Shown here: positions 30,854 to 40,992 of the stretch, in pieces | How the letters are laid out: every line of letters starts with the position of its first letter | Position numbering within the stretch: position 1 is the stretch's first letter | Assembly (NCBI RefSeq): GCF_026686735.1 | Contig: NZ_CP113432.1 | Location: 2,232,001 to 2,296,000 of the forward strand | From: Pseudomonas triclosanedens | GTDB taxonomy: Bacteria > Pseudomonadota > Gammaproteobacteria > Pseudomonadales > Pseudomonadaceae | Direction: 5' to 3' | Length of the DNA stretch: 64,000 nucleotides | Translations under genes and position numbers: made by a program | The notes under the pieces: generated by a model | What the model was told of the DNA's origin: nothing | Database searches by the model: none | Seen by the model: only the letters and a program-made list of their open reading frames with translations

Positions 30854-33800
30854 ATGAAACTCAAATTCAAAACGCAGGCTTATCAGACTGCGGCGGTGCA
30901 AGCCGTGGTCGACTGCTTCAAAGGGCAACCGCCCGCAACGGCGGAAGCCATCAGCTATCGCATCGATCCGGGCAAGGCCAAAAAAGGGGTCGAAGATCTG
31001 TTTGCCGACAGCGGGTTCAAGAACGCCGACCTGAAGCTGACCGATATTGCGCTGTTGGAGAACATCACCCAGGTTCAGCATCAACAGAACTTACCCCAGT
31101 CGTCCGAACTGGTGAAGACCAAGGTCAGCAGGGTCAATCTCGATATCGAGATGGAAACCGGCACGGGCAAGACCTATTGCTACATCAAGACCATCTTCGA
31201 GCTGAACAAGCAGTACGGCTGGAGCAAGTTCATCATTGTGGTGCCCAGCATTGCCATCCGTGAAGGCGTAGCCAAGTCGCTGGAGATCACCGCCGAGCAC
31301 TTTCTGGAGACGTACCACAAGAAGGCGCGCTTCTTCATCTACAACTCCAAGCAGTTGCATCATCTGGAGAGCTTCTCGTCGGATGCTGGCATCAACGTGA
31401 TGGTGATCAACGTGCAGGCATTTAATGCCAAGGGCGCGGATGCACGCCGTATCTACGGCACTCCACGCGTTAATGCTAAAGGCCAGACAGAAATGGTCGG
31501 ACTGGATGATTTCCAATCTCGTAAGCCGATCGACATCATCAGCGCCAACCGCCCGATCCTGATCCTGGACGAGCCGCAAAAGATGGAAGGCACCGCCACG
31601 CTGAAGTCCTTGGAGGAATTCAAGGCACTGATGGTGCTGCGCTACTCGGCCACTCACAAAACCACGCACAACAAGATCCACCGGCTGGACGCGCTGGATG
31701 CTTATAACCAAAAGCTGGTGAAAAAGATCGCCGTGCGCGGCATCTCAGTGAAGGGGCTGGCGGGAACCAATGCCTATCTGTACCTGCAGTCCATCGAGAT
31801 TTCGAGCAAGGCACCTGTGGCCCGTGTTGAGTTCGAGCAGAAGCTGAAAAGCGGCGAGATCAAGCGCGTGGTGCGCAAGCTCTCCAAAGGAGACAACCTC
31901 TTCTCCGAAGGTTTTTCAAACGAGCTGGATCAGTACCGTGGCTATGTGGTCGCGGACATCAACGCCAACACCGACACCTTGAGCTTCACCAACGGTGTGG
32001 AGTTGAAGGCTGGCGACGCATATGGCGATGTGAATGAAGCAGCGTTACGCCGCATTCAGATTCGGGAGGCGATCAAGGCGCACTTCGACAAGGAGCAGGC
32101 GCTGTTCCAGCAAGGCATCAAGGTCTTGACCTTGTTCTTCATCGATGAAGTGGTCAAGTACCGCGACTACTCGGCGGCGGACGAGAAAGGCGAATACGCG
32201 CGCATCTTTGAAGAGGAATACAGCCAGTACCTGAACGAGGTATTGGACCTGGATGAAACGCCGTACATCAAGCACCTGAAGGGCATTGCGGCGGAAAAGA
32301 CGCACAGCGGGTATTTTTCCATCGACAAGAAGACCAAGCGTGACGTCGATCCGAGCATTGCGAAGACAGGTGAAAACAAAGGCCTGTCCGACGATGTGGA
32401 TGCCTATGACCTGATTCTGCGAAAGAAGGAGCAACTCCTCAAATTCGAAGAGCCGGTACGTTTCATCTTCTCGCACTCTGCCCTGCGCGAAGGCTGGGAC
32501 AACCCCAACGTCTTCGTGATCTGCTTCCTGAAACATCCCGACTACAACAACGAGGTCACGCGCCGACAAGAGGTCGGTCGTGGCCTGCGCTTGTCGGTCA
32601 ATCAGCTCGGCGACCGGGTGGATCATCCGGCCATCGTCCATGACGTCAACGTGCTGACCGTGGTGGCAAGCGAAAGCTTCAAGGAGTTCGTCACTGCGCT
32701 GCAGAAAGATATCAGCGACTCCTTGTCTGCCCGCCCCAAGGTGGCCAACGAGGCCTACTTCACCGGCAAGGTGCTCAAGACGCCCACCGGCAATGTCGAA
32801 GTCACGCCGCAATTGGCCAAGCAGATCTACAAGTACCTGCTCAAGAACGACTACAGCGACGATACCGACCGGATCACGGGCACTTACCACGAGGCCAAGA
32901 AGGAAGGCACCCTGGCAGCGCTGCCCCCGGAACTGCAGGCTCATGCTGAACAGGTGTACCAACTGATCGACAGCGTCTTCAGCGACAGCCAGATGTTTGA
33001 GATCAGCGACGACCGTCGCCCGAAGAAGAATCCGCTCAACAGCAACTTCGACAAACAGGAGTTCAAGGAGCTGTGGAACCGGATCAATCGCAAGGCGGCT
33101 TACAGCGTTGACTTTGATTCAGTGGAGTTGGTGAAGAAGGCCGTTGCCGAACTGGACAAGAGTCTTCGCGTGACGCCGTTGCAGTACACGATTCAAACCG
33201 GTGAACAAGTGGAGCAAGTAACGGCTGATGCACTGAAAAGTGGAGACGGCTTCAAGGTTGATAAAACAACGATCGAGTACAACAAGCAGTCAGTTCATTC
33301 TGCAGTGAAGTACGACCTCATCGGCAAGATCGCTGAAGGCACGCAACTGACGCGACGCACTACGGCAGACATCCTGAAAGGAATTAGCGTCGCGGTGTTT
33401 GCACAGTTCCGCACCAATCCTGAGAGCTTCATCGCCGAAGCCGTGCGACTGATCAACGAGCAGAAGGCAACGATGATCATCGAACACTTGGCCTACGACC
33501 CTGTCGAGGACAAGTTCGATATCGACATCTTCACCGCAGGTCAGACCAAGCAGGACTTCAGCAAGGCCGGTGACAAGCTCAAGCGGCACATCTACGACTA
33601 CGTGATCACGGATTCCGGCATTGAACGAGAGTTTGTGAAAGAGCTGGATACTTGCACTGAGGTAGTTGTGTACGCCAAGTTGCCTCGCGGCTTCCTTATC
33701 CCGACGCCGGTAGGTGACTACAACCCGGACTGGGCAATTTCATTCAAAGAAGGCGCGGTCAAGCATATCTATTTCGTTGCGGAGACCAAAGGGTCTATGT

Positions 33801-33946
33801 CAACGATGCAACTGACGAAGATCGAGGAAACTAAGATCGAATGCGCCCGCAAGTTCTTTGATGAAATCAACCGGAAGTACGCCCCTGAAAACGTCAAGTA
33901 CGACGTGGTGAACAGTTTTGGGAAACTGATGGAATTAGTTAAGTGA
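30854..33946 (+). CDS. Type III-like restriction endonuclease (Res) subunit
   Basis: 1030 residues. The helicase motifs include [14 protein letters not shown] (Walker A), [11 protein letters not shown] (the DEPQ box typical of Res) and [20 protein letters not shown] with QEVGRGLRL (motif VI). The C-terminal nuclease is of PD-(D/E)XK type: [10 protein letters not shown] followed by FVAETKGSM (about residues 955-985). All catalytic residues appear intact. The ATG at 30854 has GAGG eight bases upstream and is preferred to a GTG at 30845. It lies 10 bp after mod. Confidence 0.92.
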   Translation: MKLKFKTQAYQTAAVQAVVDCFKGQPPATAEAISYRIDPGKAKKGVEDLFADSGFKNADLKLTDIALLENITQVQHQQNLPQSSELVKTKVSRVNLDIEMETGTGKTYCYIKTIFELNKQYGWSKFIIVVPSIAIREGVAKSLEITAEHFLETYHKKARFFIYNSKQLHHLESFSSDAGINVMVINVQAFNAKGADARRIYGTPRVNAKGQTEMVGLDDFQSRKPIDIISANRPILILDEPQKMEGTATLKSLEEFKALMVLRYSATHKTTHNKIHRLDALDAYNQKLVKKIAVRGISVKGLAGTNAYLYLQSIEISSKAPVARVEFEQKLKSGEIKRVVRKLSKGDNLFSEGFSNELDQYRGYVVADINANTDTLSFTNGVELKAGDAYGDVNEAALRRIQIREAIKAHFDKEQALFQQGIKVLTLFFIDEVVKYRDYSAADEKGEYARIFEEEYSQYLNEVLDLDETPYIKHLKGIAAEKTHSGYFSIDKKTKRDVDPSIAKTGENKGLSDDVDAYDLILRKKEQLLKFEEPVRFIFSHSALREGWDNPNVFVICFLKHPDYNNEVTRRQEVGRGLRLSVNQLGDRVDHPAIVHDVNVLTVVASESFKEFVTALQKDISDSLSARPKVANEAYFTGKVLKTPTGNVEVTPQLAKQIYKYLLKNDYSDDTDRITGTYHEAKKEGTLAALPPELQAHAEQVYQLIDSVFSDSQMFEISDDRRPKKNPLNSNFDKQEFKELWNRINRKAAYSVDFDSVELVKKAVAELDKSLRVTPLQYTIQTGEQVEQVTADALKSGDGFKVDKTTIEYNKQSVHSAVKYDLIGKIAEGTQLTRRTTADILKGISVAVFAQFRTNPESFIAEAVRLINEQKATMIIEHLAYDPVEDKFDIDIFTAGQTKQDFSKAGDKLKRHIYDYVITDSGIEREFVKELDTCTEVVVYAKLPRGFLIPTPVGDYNPDWAISFKEGAVKHIYFVAETKGSMSTMQLTKIEETKIECARKFFDEINRKYAPENVKYDVVNSFGKLMELVK

Positions 33947-34015
33947 TGAGCTAAGCGCAACAAGGAAGTTGCGCTTTTATTCGTTACTGTGGCTAAGGTG
34001 GGGCAGGGGTAAATC

Positions 34016-34210
34016 ATGAAAATACTGCGGTTAAGCGCGGTTATTGAGTCGACTGGGCTCGCTAGATCCACAATTTACAAATTTGTTGGATCGGGCGACT
34101 TTCCAAAGCCGGTCCCATTAGTAGGGCGGAGCGTAGGTTGGCTTGAGAGCGAGGTCCAGGAGTGGATTAAGGGCAGGATTGAAGCGCGAGATCTTAACTT
34201 TCGCCGATAA
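34016..34210 (+). CDS. AlpA-family DNA-binding regulator
   Basis: A 64-residue protein: ILRLSAVIESTGLARSTIYK then GDFPKPVPLVGRSVGWLESEVQEWI, the AlpA/MerR-like winged HTH with its VGW strand. AlpA proteins regulate excision or gene expression on integrated elements. It lies alone between the type III-like operon and the NERD-kinase-helicase operon and could regulate the latter. It is followed by 176 bp without genes that should hold the next promoter. Confidence 0.88.
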   Translation: MKILRLSAVIESTGLARSTIYKFVGSGDFPKPVPLVGRSVGWLESEVQEWIKGRIEARDLNFRR

Positions 34211-34386
34211 CTTGATGTCGGCGAGGTCTGCTACATTCCGCTGTTTTCTTTCAGTCAGTCGCTGATCCTGCAATAGATTTTATTACCTGAGCTGAGCCTC
34301 GTCTTTTGATAAACGTGAGCTGCACTCGACATAGAAGTTTTGCTCCGCCTAGAAGAGCTGCGGTGGGGCAGTTATGGAGATTAGAA

Positions 34387-37300
34387 ATGGAAGTACGTTA
34401 CTGGGAAGGAGGCCTGCTGCGGCATGAGGTCGAAGCTATCGAGAGCATGCGTAAGGCCTTCAAGGATGTGTCTCAACCTGAAAAATCAGATGCAGCCTCG
34501 CCAACGGCTGGTAAGTCTCTAGCTCAGCAGCTCAGTAATCTGTCTCTGAAAGGCAAGGGGGCAGATCAACCTTCTGGTATGTGGCCTTGGAAGGGGTATG
34601 CAGGGTTCCGTTTTGCAGACTCGCGCGGTAAAGAAGGCGAGTTCGATCTTGTCATTGTAACCCATAAGAACGTCATCATAGTCGAGCTGAAGCATTGGAA
34701 TGGTGTTATCACCAGTCATGGTGGCAAGTGGTACCAGAATGGTGATGAGCGTGATCGCTCACCAATATCGGTTACTCAGAATAAAGTCTTTCTACTAAAG
34801 AAAAAGCTCAATGCAGTTAGGCAGCAATTCCCGAAGGGCATTGTGCCAAATATCAAATTTTGCGTGGTCTTGAGCGGTAAGTGTACGTTTGATCAGCTAC
34901 CCGACAATGAGCGCGAGCATGTAATGCATCTCGATGACTTCTTGAAGCTGGCCAACGAGCGTCAATTTAATAATAGGTTTCGCCCGCATCCCGAGGCGGC
35001 AGGTCTGAATCAGTATTTTGATGTGTTTGATCAGCTGCTCAATCAGGGAAGTGTCAAACCGAAGGAACTCATGGTTGATGGGTTCCGAGCGCAGGGGGAG
35101 CCGATTTTCAAGCATCCCGGCGAGGTTTATGTTGAGTATGAGGCTGCAAACGAGAATAACAAGGCCGATCGTGCTCTTTTACGTTTGTGGGACTTCAATA
35201 AGCTCGATGATGTAGATGCCAAAACCCCAGAGGGGCGCTTCAAGATTCTTTCCAGGGAGCGGGATGTTCTGGTTTATCTGGGACAGCGGGATCATGAGTT
35301 GGCAAAACGTTGTCTGCGTCCTATCAGAAACCCCTCCGTGCAGTCCGTTACTCAAGAATTTTCTGAGCTGTGCGAGCTTCCGGCAAGTCACTACCGGCTC
35401 AACGAATTCATCAATCGATATGCGCAGAACTATGAGGAGAGTGAGCGGGTAAAGTTGGCCAAGATCTTGGTCGCGCAGTTCGCTACCATGCACGGATTTA
35501 AGGTCGCTCACCGTGATTTGGGCGACCATAGCGTATGGTTCTCGCCATCCAGCGCCATTGCTTTGTCCAACTTCATTGCAGCCTATCATCAGCCAGCAGG
35601 TACGGTTGGCCCACGTCGTGATCAACTGAGTATTGGCTCTATTGCTCTTCCAGAAGATCGTACTGATGAAGGGCACGGCGGTACGCCTTTCCACCGCGAC
35701 GTTTTCGCGCTTGGACTCCTTTGCTGGCACTTGGCTCAAGCCAAGTCTTTACCTCTCAAGCTGAATGCCGATTACATCGATAGCGTTCGGGATGACATCT
35801 TGGATTCGGATACATGGTACTCAGGCGTTCTCGCCAAGGCGGTGGAGCACAATCCAAGCTCTCGCTACGCCAACGCCGGTGAGTTGCTGGACGAGTTGAA
35901 CCAGGTATCGCCAGAAGATACAGCGCAGTTTGCTTTCGATCAGTCACAACTTGAACGTTTTTCCGCTTCAAGCGCTAGAATTTACAAAATTTACCCGGTG
36001 GATGAGGAAATCATTGATACCCCTGAGAAAGAGGTCTATCGGTCGGGTGATTGCATTGTAAAACTATGGCCTACGATCCATGCAGATGCTCCGCAGGCAG
36101 GGCAAGGTCCGTTGTTGCTCAGCTTTTTTGAAAAAATAGAATTGCTGAATAAAAGTGGCTATGAATTTTTGCCTAGGATTGATCAGTTTGGGTATGACAA
36201 GAGCGGTACTCCTTTTTTAGTTCAACAATTTATCGATGGCCAACACTGGAGCGAATTATCACAGCTGAGCTCGCGACGAGCCGAAGAGCTGATTCGTAAT
36301 TTTATTTCTGCAGTTGAGTGTCTGCATGAGCAGCAGTTGACTCACGGAGATCTCCATCCTGGAAATATCAAAGTCGTAGTGCCAGTTGATGACGGGCAGT
36401 CCGCACAGCTTTACCTGCTAGACCTTCCGGATCTTACAGTTTCAGGAAGCGAACCTTTCAATAATCGATATAGCCCTCTAGCCGAAAGCTGCACACCTTT
36501 CGAGCGTGATAACTTTGCTGTCATGCGTATGGCTGTAGAGTTGCTCGGAATGGACTGGGATCAGCCAGATGAACATGATCTGCCTGAGCTGCGTAAGGCA
36601 ATTAATGAGGAATTACAGAGCGATTCAGGCTTCGTTGCGCTAGACCGATTTAGTGATGCTCTTAATCGTGAATTTCGTCCGAAGCAAGCTAGAACAGTTA
36701 TTACAGTCACCGTGCGCGGAAATGACTCTCTAGATTTCGCAATTTATCCTGACAATGGACGCCTTTTTGTCAGCATCAAGCCAGATGTAAAGGATGCCCA
36801 TCAGGCTGTCGTTACGTTCAGCGGTGTGGGCGGAAGCTTTTCAGCTGCATATGAGAAGTCCTCGAAAGCCTTTGTGAGGGGATTCAAGCCTAGTCAGCAG
36901 GAGGCTGTTCCGCACTGGGTTGAGCGTAATGCAGATTTTGAAATTGATGTCGAAATTAATGTTGTTGTTGCAAATATTAGTAACCTCAAAGAGCTGTCAG
37001 ACTTTATGGGGAATAATCTGGCGTTCGACGAGCTTGTTGCCAGTATTATGGATGCTGCCTGTGCTTCCTCAGTAAACCAGGAGGCCGGAGGTGCGCATAA
37101 CTCCACCGATTTGGCTGCTGACAATGATATCAATGAAGAGCATGTCCCGGAGATAAAAACGAGGTCTATTCAGACAAGTAAAGTCTGGAAGGCTATAATG
37201 GATACAGAAGTCGAGGGGCTGCCAACGCTAGAGGTGTCGGGTGAGCCTGTCTTTAATAAAGAAAAAACTGGGCTCATGATTCCATATACAGCCAGTGGTG

Positions 37301-39441
37301 AGGTTTTAGAGTCGTTCGAGACTGATGATAAAATTAATCTCATCAAGAAGGATGGTGAAAAGCAAATCAATCTTGGTGAGATAGATCTTCGTAAGAGTAC
37401 AAAGTCTGCTCTGTGTTTGGTGTACTCAGGAAAAACCAGAGCTGTTATTAAAGCTGATGATGTGCTCTATCTTCAAAGCAATAAGAACAGGTCCTCGTTG
37501 ACCCGTCGAAAGCGCGCGATAGAGCGTATATTAGGTCGTCAATCAGTTGTAACAGGGCTGGTTGACTATTTTGACGAAGGCTGCAGTATAGTTCCTGAGC
37601 GATTTTCTGTGCCGCCAACTGAGGAAGGTTTCGCAGTCTACCAGCGAGAAACTTCAAGCGGGCAGACTATTGGCCTCAACGATGCACAGAAGGATGCTTT
37701 TTCAAAGTTGATAACAAATGGGCCAGTGGGTTTTTTGCAGGGGCCACCCGGTACCGGTAAGACTGAGTTTATTGCCGCATTCTGCCACTACCTGATAAGT
37801 GAAGAGGGTGCTAGGAATATCCTTCTTGTTAGCCAGTCGCATGAGGCTGTAAATACTGCGGCAGAGCGCATTCGTGCCCACTGCCGCAGATTGAATACCG
37901 ATCTCGATGTTGTGCGTTTCAGCAACCGCGAACAGGTAGTCTCAGATGAGTTGCAGGATGTCTATTCCAAGTCGATTGTCACCCAGCAACAATCGAGCTT
38001 TAGCGCTGAACTAAAAAGGCGTTTGTCTCTGATGGCTCCCTCGCTTGGGGTTAGCGCCGGGTTTATCGCGAGCCTGGTTGAGCTTGAGTCGAGGATTCAT
38101 GGACTGGTCAAAAGCATTGAGCGCCTGGATAAGGATCTGCAAGATGCTGGTGAGGGCACTCTCGAGTCTAAGCAATTGACCGCAAGCCTGAGTCGAATGC
38201 AAGAGGATCTGCTTGAGGCGCTTGCCAATGACTATGGTATCTCTGCAGCCCCAGAGTCTACTGCTCGGAATATGCTTGAGCAGGCCTATGCCAGTGTTAC
38301 CGCCAGTCACGGTGTCAGGCCGCATGAATTTAAGCGTTGCATGGATCTGATCAAGCTGTCTGAGGAGTTGCTGCAACGTATTGCCACTGATGGCGCTAAT
38401 TACGATGAGTTTCTGATGCGCGCCAGAACACTGGTCTGCGGTACCTGTGTAGGCGTCGGTCTACCGCATTTGAAACTTGCTGAAAACCGGTTTGACTGGG
38501 TCATTATCGATGAGGCTGCACGTTCTTCACCTAGCGAGCTGGCGATTGCCATGCAGGTGGGAAGCCGAATTCTGTTGGTAGGGGATCATCGGCAGCTTCC
38601 TCCAACCTATGCAGACGAGCATCTCAAGGCCATCGCCCGTGATTTGGGACTGCATAGTCAGTCAGACGAGTTTCGGCGGATCATGCGGAGCGATTTCGAG
38701 CGCGCTTTTGAGTCTGCTTATGGCCGAGGTGTCAGTGCCACACTTAAGGTTCAGTACCGTATGCAACCACCGATCGGAGATCTGGTTTCGGAGGTTTTCT
38801 ACGGTGGTGAACTAATGACTGGTGCGCGGCCTGTGCCGGAATGCTTTTCGAATGCTCCAGATGTTATCGGTTCAATTGTAACTTGGTTGGATACGGGCGT
38901 TCTCGGGAAACAAGCTAATCACTCGGAGCAGCAAGGTAGTACCAGCTTGGTAAACCATGCTGAGGCAAACTCCATTATTAAGATGCTCAAAGATATTGAA
39001 AGTGACATGGAATTCAGCTCGGCATTAGTTGAGGAAATGACGGAAACCATGGAGCCTCCTATTGGGATCATCTGCATGTATTCTGAGCAGAAGAAGTTGG
39101 TTCGTAAAAAGTTTGCCGAGAAAACATGGGCGGAAGATTTCAAGAAATTGGTCAAGATTGACACTGTTGATAGTTACCAAGGAAAAGAAAACCGCATTGT
39201 CATTGTTTCTCTGACGCGATCCTCTGCAGACCTTTCTCCAGGCTTCTTGCGGTTGCCGAATCGAATAAATGTGGCAATGTCCCGAGCCATGGATCGTTTG
39301 GTTATTGTCGGTGACATGAGTATGTGGGCAGGGCGGAACGCGGATCTGCCGTTGGGTAAAGTTGCCACTTATATTCAAGAGCGTCAGGATGGTGAGCGCT
39401 ACAGGATTACGTCGGTAGTAAATGCAAAAGGAGCTGCATGA
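34387..39441 (+). CDS. NERD nuclease - pseudokinase - kinase - SF1 helicase multidomain protein
   Basis: 1684 residues. Residues ~75-150: NERD nuclease-like domain (GEFDLVIVTHKNVIIVELKHWNG, with the E-x-D and E-x-K acidic/Lys set). ~240-530: degenerate protein kinase (VAHRDLGDHSVWF keeps HRD but lacks the catalytic-loop Asn and DFG). ~530-790: a second kinase with an intact HGDLHPGN loop. ~1090-1660: Upf1/Dna2-like SF1 helicase with QGPPGTGKTEF, VIIDEAARSSPSE, GDHRQLPPT and RINVAMSRAMDRL. The ATG at 34387 with GGAG six bases upstream is preferred to a TTG at 34306. It resembles the Mokosh kinase-helicase but has NERD and two kinase units. The sequence is lower in GC than the core. Confidence 0.88.
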   Translation: MEVRYWEGGLLRHEVEAIESMRKAFKDVSQPEKSDAASPTAGKSLAQQLSNLSLKGKGADQPSGMWPWKGYAGFRFADSRGKEGEFDLVIVTHKNVIIVELKHWNGVITSHGGKWYQNGDERDRSPISVTQNKVFLLKKKLNAVRQQFPKGIVPNIKFCVVLSGKCTFDQLPDNEREHVMHLDDFLKLANERQFNNRFRPHPEAAGLNQYFDVFDQLLNQGSVKPKELMVDGFRAQGEPIFKHPGEVYVEYEAANENNKADRALLRLWDFNKLDDVDAKTPEGRFKILSRERDVLVYLGQRDHELAKRCLRPIRNPSVQSVTQEFSELCELPASHYRLNEFINRYAQNYEESERVKLAKILVAQFATMHGFKVAHRDLGDHSVWFSPSSAIALSNFIAAYHQPAGTVGPRRDQLSIGSIALPEDRTDEGHGGTPFHRDVFALGLLCWHLAQAKSLPLKLNADYIDSVRDDILDSDTWYSGVLAKAVEHNPSSRYANAGELLDELNQVSPEDTAQFAFDQSQLERFSASSARIYKIYPVDEEIIDTPEKEVYRSGDCIVKLWPTIHADAPQAGQGPLLLSFFEKIELLNKSGYEFLPRIDQFGYDKSGTPFLVQQFIDGQHWSELSQLSSRRAEELIRNFISAVECLHEQQLTHGDLHPGNIKVVVPVDDGQSAQLYLLDLPDLTVSGSEPFNNRYSPLAESCTPFERDNFAVMRMAVELLGMDWDQPDEHDLPELRKAINEELQSDSGFVALDRFSDALNREFRPKQARTVITVTVRGNDSLDFAIYPDNGRLFVSIKPDVKDAHQAVVTFSGVGGSFSAAYEKSSKAFVRGFKPSQQEAVPHWVERNADFEIDVEINVVVANISNLKELSDFMGNNLAFDELVASIMDAACASSVNQEAGGAHNSTDLAADNDINEEHVPEIKTRSIQTSKVWKAIMDTEVEGLPTLEVSGEPVFNKEKTGLMIPYTASGEVLESFETDDKINLIKKDGEKQINLGEIDLRKSTKSALCLVYSGKTRAVIKADDVLYLQSNKNRSSLTRRKRAIERILGRQSVVTGLVDYFDEGCSIVPERFSVPPTEEGFAVYQRETSSGQTIGLNDAQKDAFSKLITNGPVGFLQGPPGTGKTEFIAAFCHYLISEEGARNILLVSQSHEAVNTAAERIRAHCRRLNTDLDVVRFSNREQVVSDELQDVYSKSIVTQQQSSFSAELKRRLSLMAPSLGVSAGFIASLVELESRIHGLVKSIERLDKDLQDAGEGTLESKQLTASLSRMQEDLLEALANDYGISAAPESTARNMLEQAYASVTASHGVRPHEFKRCMDLIKLSEELLQRIATDGANYDEFLMRARTLVCGTCVGVGLPHLKLAENRFDWVIIDEAARSSPSELAIAMQVGSRILLVGDHRQLPPTYADEHLKAIARDLGLHSQSDEFRRIMRSDFERAFESAYGRGVSATLKVQYRMQPPIGDLVSEVFYGGELMTGARPVPECFSNAPDVIGSIVTWLDTGVLGKQANHSEQQGSTSLVNHAEANSIIKMLKDIESDMEFSSALVEEMTETMEPPIGIICMYSEQKKLVRKKFAEKTWAEDFKKLVKIDTVDSYQGKENRIVIVSLTRSSADLSPGFLRLPNRINVAMSRAMDRLVIVGDMSMWAGRNADLPLGKVATYIQERQDGERYRITSVVNAKGAA

Positions 39442-40877
39442 TGGCTGGTGAAGCTTTGGTTTTGTTTGAAGTTGATATCTGTGTGCCAGCGCAGCAGTTC
39501 AGAATTGAGTATTCTCTGATTGAGAAGGGGGGGCTTCCATTCGTTTCTGAGTTCTTGCTGCGTTTGTTGAAAGTCTCCCCTTTGATGTCGGCTGATATAG
39601 CTAGATACTTCGGTTTCACTTCGAAAGAGTTGAGTGCGGCACTGACACCCTTTTTCCAGAAGGGAGAGGTTTCTGTCCAGCCAGATGGGCGGATTAGTCT
39701 TTCAGAAAAAGGACTTCGACTCTTCTCAGGAAATGAAGACTCTCCCAGTGTCAGGTCTAGACAGGACTATCGGCGATCATTCACTTTTGACTTGCTAACG
39801 TTCTCCTATCTTGGGGGGAAGATTCCATCGGCAAGTACAAGGCGAGCAGTTCTTCTAGATGCCGGTGTTGAAGTTAGGGCTGTTTCACAGCAAAGGGCGG
39901 TCGGTGCATTTCAGAATAATTTGCATGAGATATTTCGTCGTGGGGATTTGACAGGGAAGGATCAGCAAGACTCTGTTCCGGAGTTGTACAAAATAAGCGA
40001 CGTGAGGAAAAGCTCAGACGTGTGCTTTCTTGTTGAGGAGGCGTTGTGCCTTGATGTTGATAGTCTCGATTTGAGTTTCGAGGTGAAAAAGGGAATAGCC
40101 GAGGAGGAGGAATATATTGGTCGTCGTGCATCTATGCTGCATAGCCTAAATGGACGCGAAAATTTCGATGATGTTGTTCGACTGGCAGATAGGTTAGGCG
40201 ATCCAGAAACGATTGATGCTCTTTCGAGCGGAGTGATGGATTTCAGAGGAGTTGCTCAACGTGCTTTGTCGTTTGGCTTAGATGATCGCCGTGGTGACGT
40301 AAGAATTTATGGATCCCTACAGCTGAATAGAAATTGGGATCAGGTGTGTTCGTTATTGAAAAAGCACCATGAGAAAATTTCTGATTCTGAGCGTGAAGTT
40401 GCTACCAGACTTACCTGGCTCGCTCCGTGCTCCCATGGATTGTGGGGTAAAAGCTCTCGCCATGGTCAAGCATTAAGTAAGTTCGTTGAGTATGCGGGTT
40501 TGAAAAACAAACGAAACGACCGGCATGCTTTTGAGGCAGAGATTCTGATTCCCTTGTCGTCTAGCAAGGATTGGCAGTCGAAAAAGGCTGCAAATAATGA
40601 TTGCGCAGAGGCGAAAGAGTATTTGCACGGCTTTGTCGAGTCTGAAATCTTGGCGCCTCTAGAGGTTTTTATGCTGAGCGGCTGCTTTGCAGTTGTTATG
40701 TATCATCTTGTGGTGCCTGACCGTTACCCTGTACCAATTCCGTTTGGATTTATTACTGAAGACCCATCTCGCGTGAGGAGTATTGAGGGGCTAGTTAGGT
40801 CTGTTCTTGATGAGTACAGCTTTGAGAATAAGCCAAGGTACTTGGGTGGCTTGGCTGATCTGGGCAGGAATTTGTAG
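39438..40877 (+). CDS. Unknown protein with N-terminal winged-helix-like domain
   Basis: 479 residues overlapping the preceding stop (ATGATG at 39438). About residues 35-95 read as a winged helix: LLRLLKVSPLMSADIARYFGF, then SKELSAALTPFFQKGEVSVQPDGRISLSEKGLRLF. The remainder is not recognised; a charged segment FEVKKGIAEEEEYIGRRASML lies near residue 215, and the C-terminus is mixed alpha/beta. No membrane segment is seen. Tight coupling to the NERD-kinase-helicase gene makes it a partner or DNA-binding adaptor of that protein. GC is low and codon use atypical for Pseudomonas. Confidence 0.7.
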   Translation: MMAGEALVLFEVDICVPAQQFRIEYSLIEKGGLPFVSEFLLRLLKVSPLMSADIARYFGFTSKELSAALTPFFQKGEVSVQPDGRISLSEKGLRLFSGNEDSPSVRSRQDYRRSFTFDLLTFSYLGGKIPSASTRRAVLLDAGVEVRAVSQQRAVGAFQNNLHEIFRRGDLTGKDQQDSVPELYKISDVRKSSDVCFLVEEALCLDVDSLDLSFEVKKGIAEEEEYIGRRASMLHSLNGRENFDDVVRLADRLGDPETIDALSSGVMDFRGVAQRALSFGLDDRRGDVRIYGSLQLNRNWDQVCSLLKKHHEKISDSEREVATRLTWLAPCSHGLWGKSSRHGQALSKFVEYAGLKNKRNDRHAFEAEILIPLSSSKDWQSKKAANNDCAEAKEYLHGFVESEILAPLEVFMLSGCFAVVMYHLVVPDRYPVPIPFGFITEDPSRVRSIEGLVRSVLDEYSFENKPRYLGGLADLGRNL

Positions 40878-40992
40878 TGGTGTTGATGCTCCGCTCTATG
40901 CTGTCAGTGACTGCCGCGCTTTGTGAACGCCGTGCCATGCTTTTGTTGTAGAGTGCAACCAGGCATTTGCAGTAGCAGGGATCGCGTCAGGG

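Noticed and set aside
22089..33946. Calling the first cassette DISARM because of the SNF2 helicase and methylase
   Set aside because: I see no DrmA, DrmB or DrmC-like gene, and Mod/Res have clear type III motifs.
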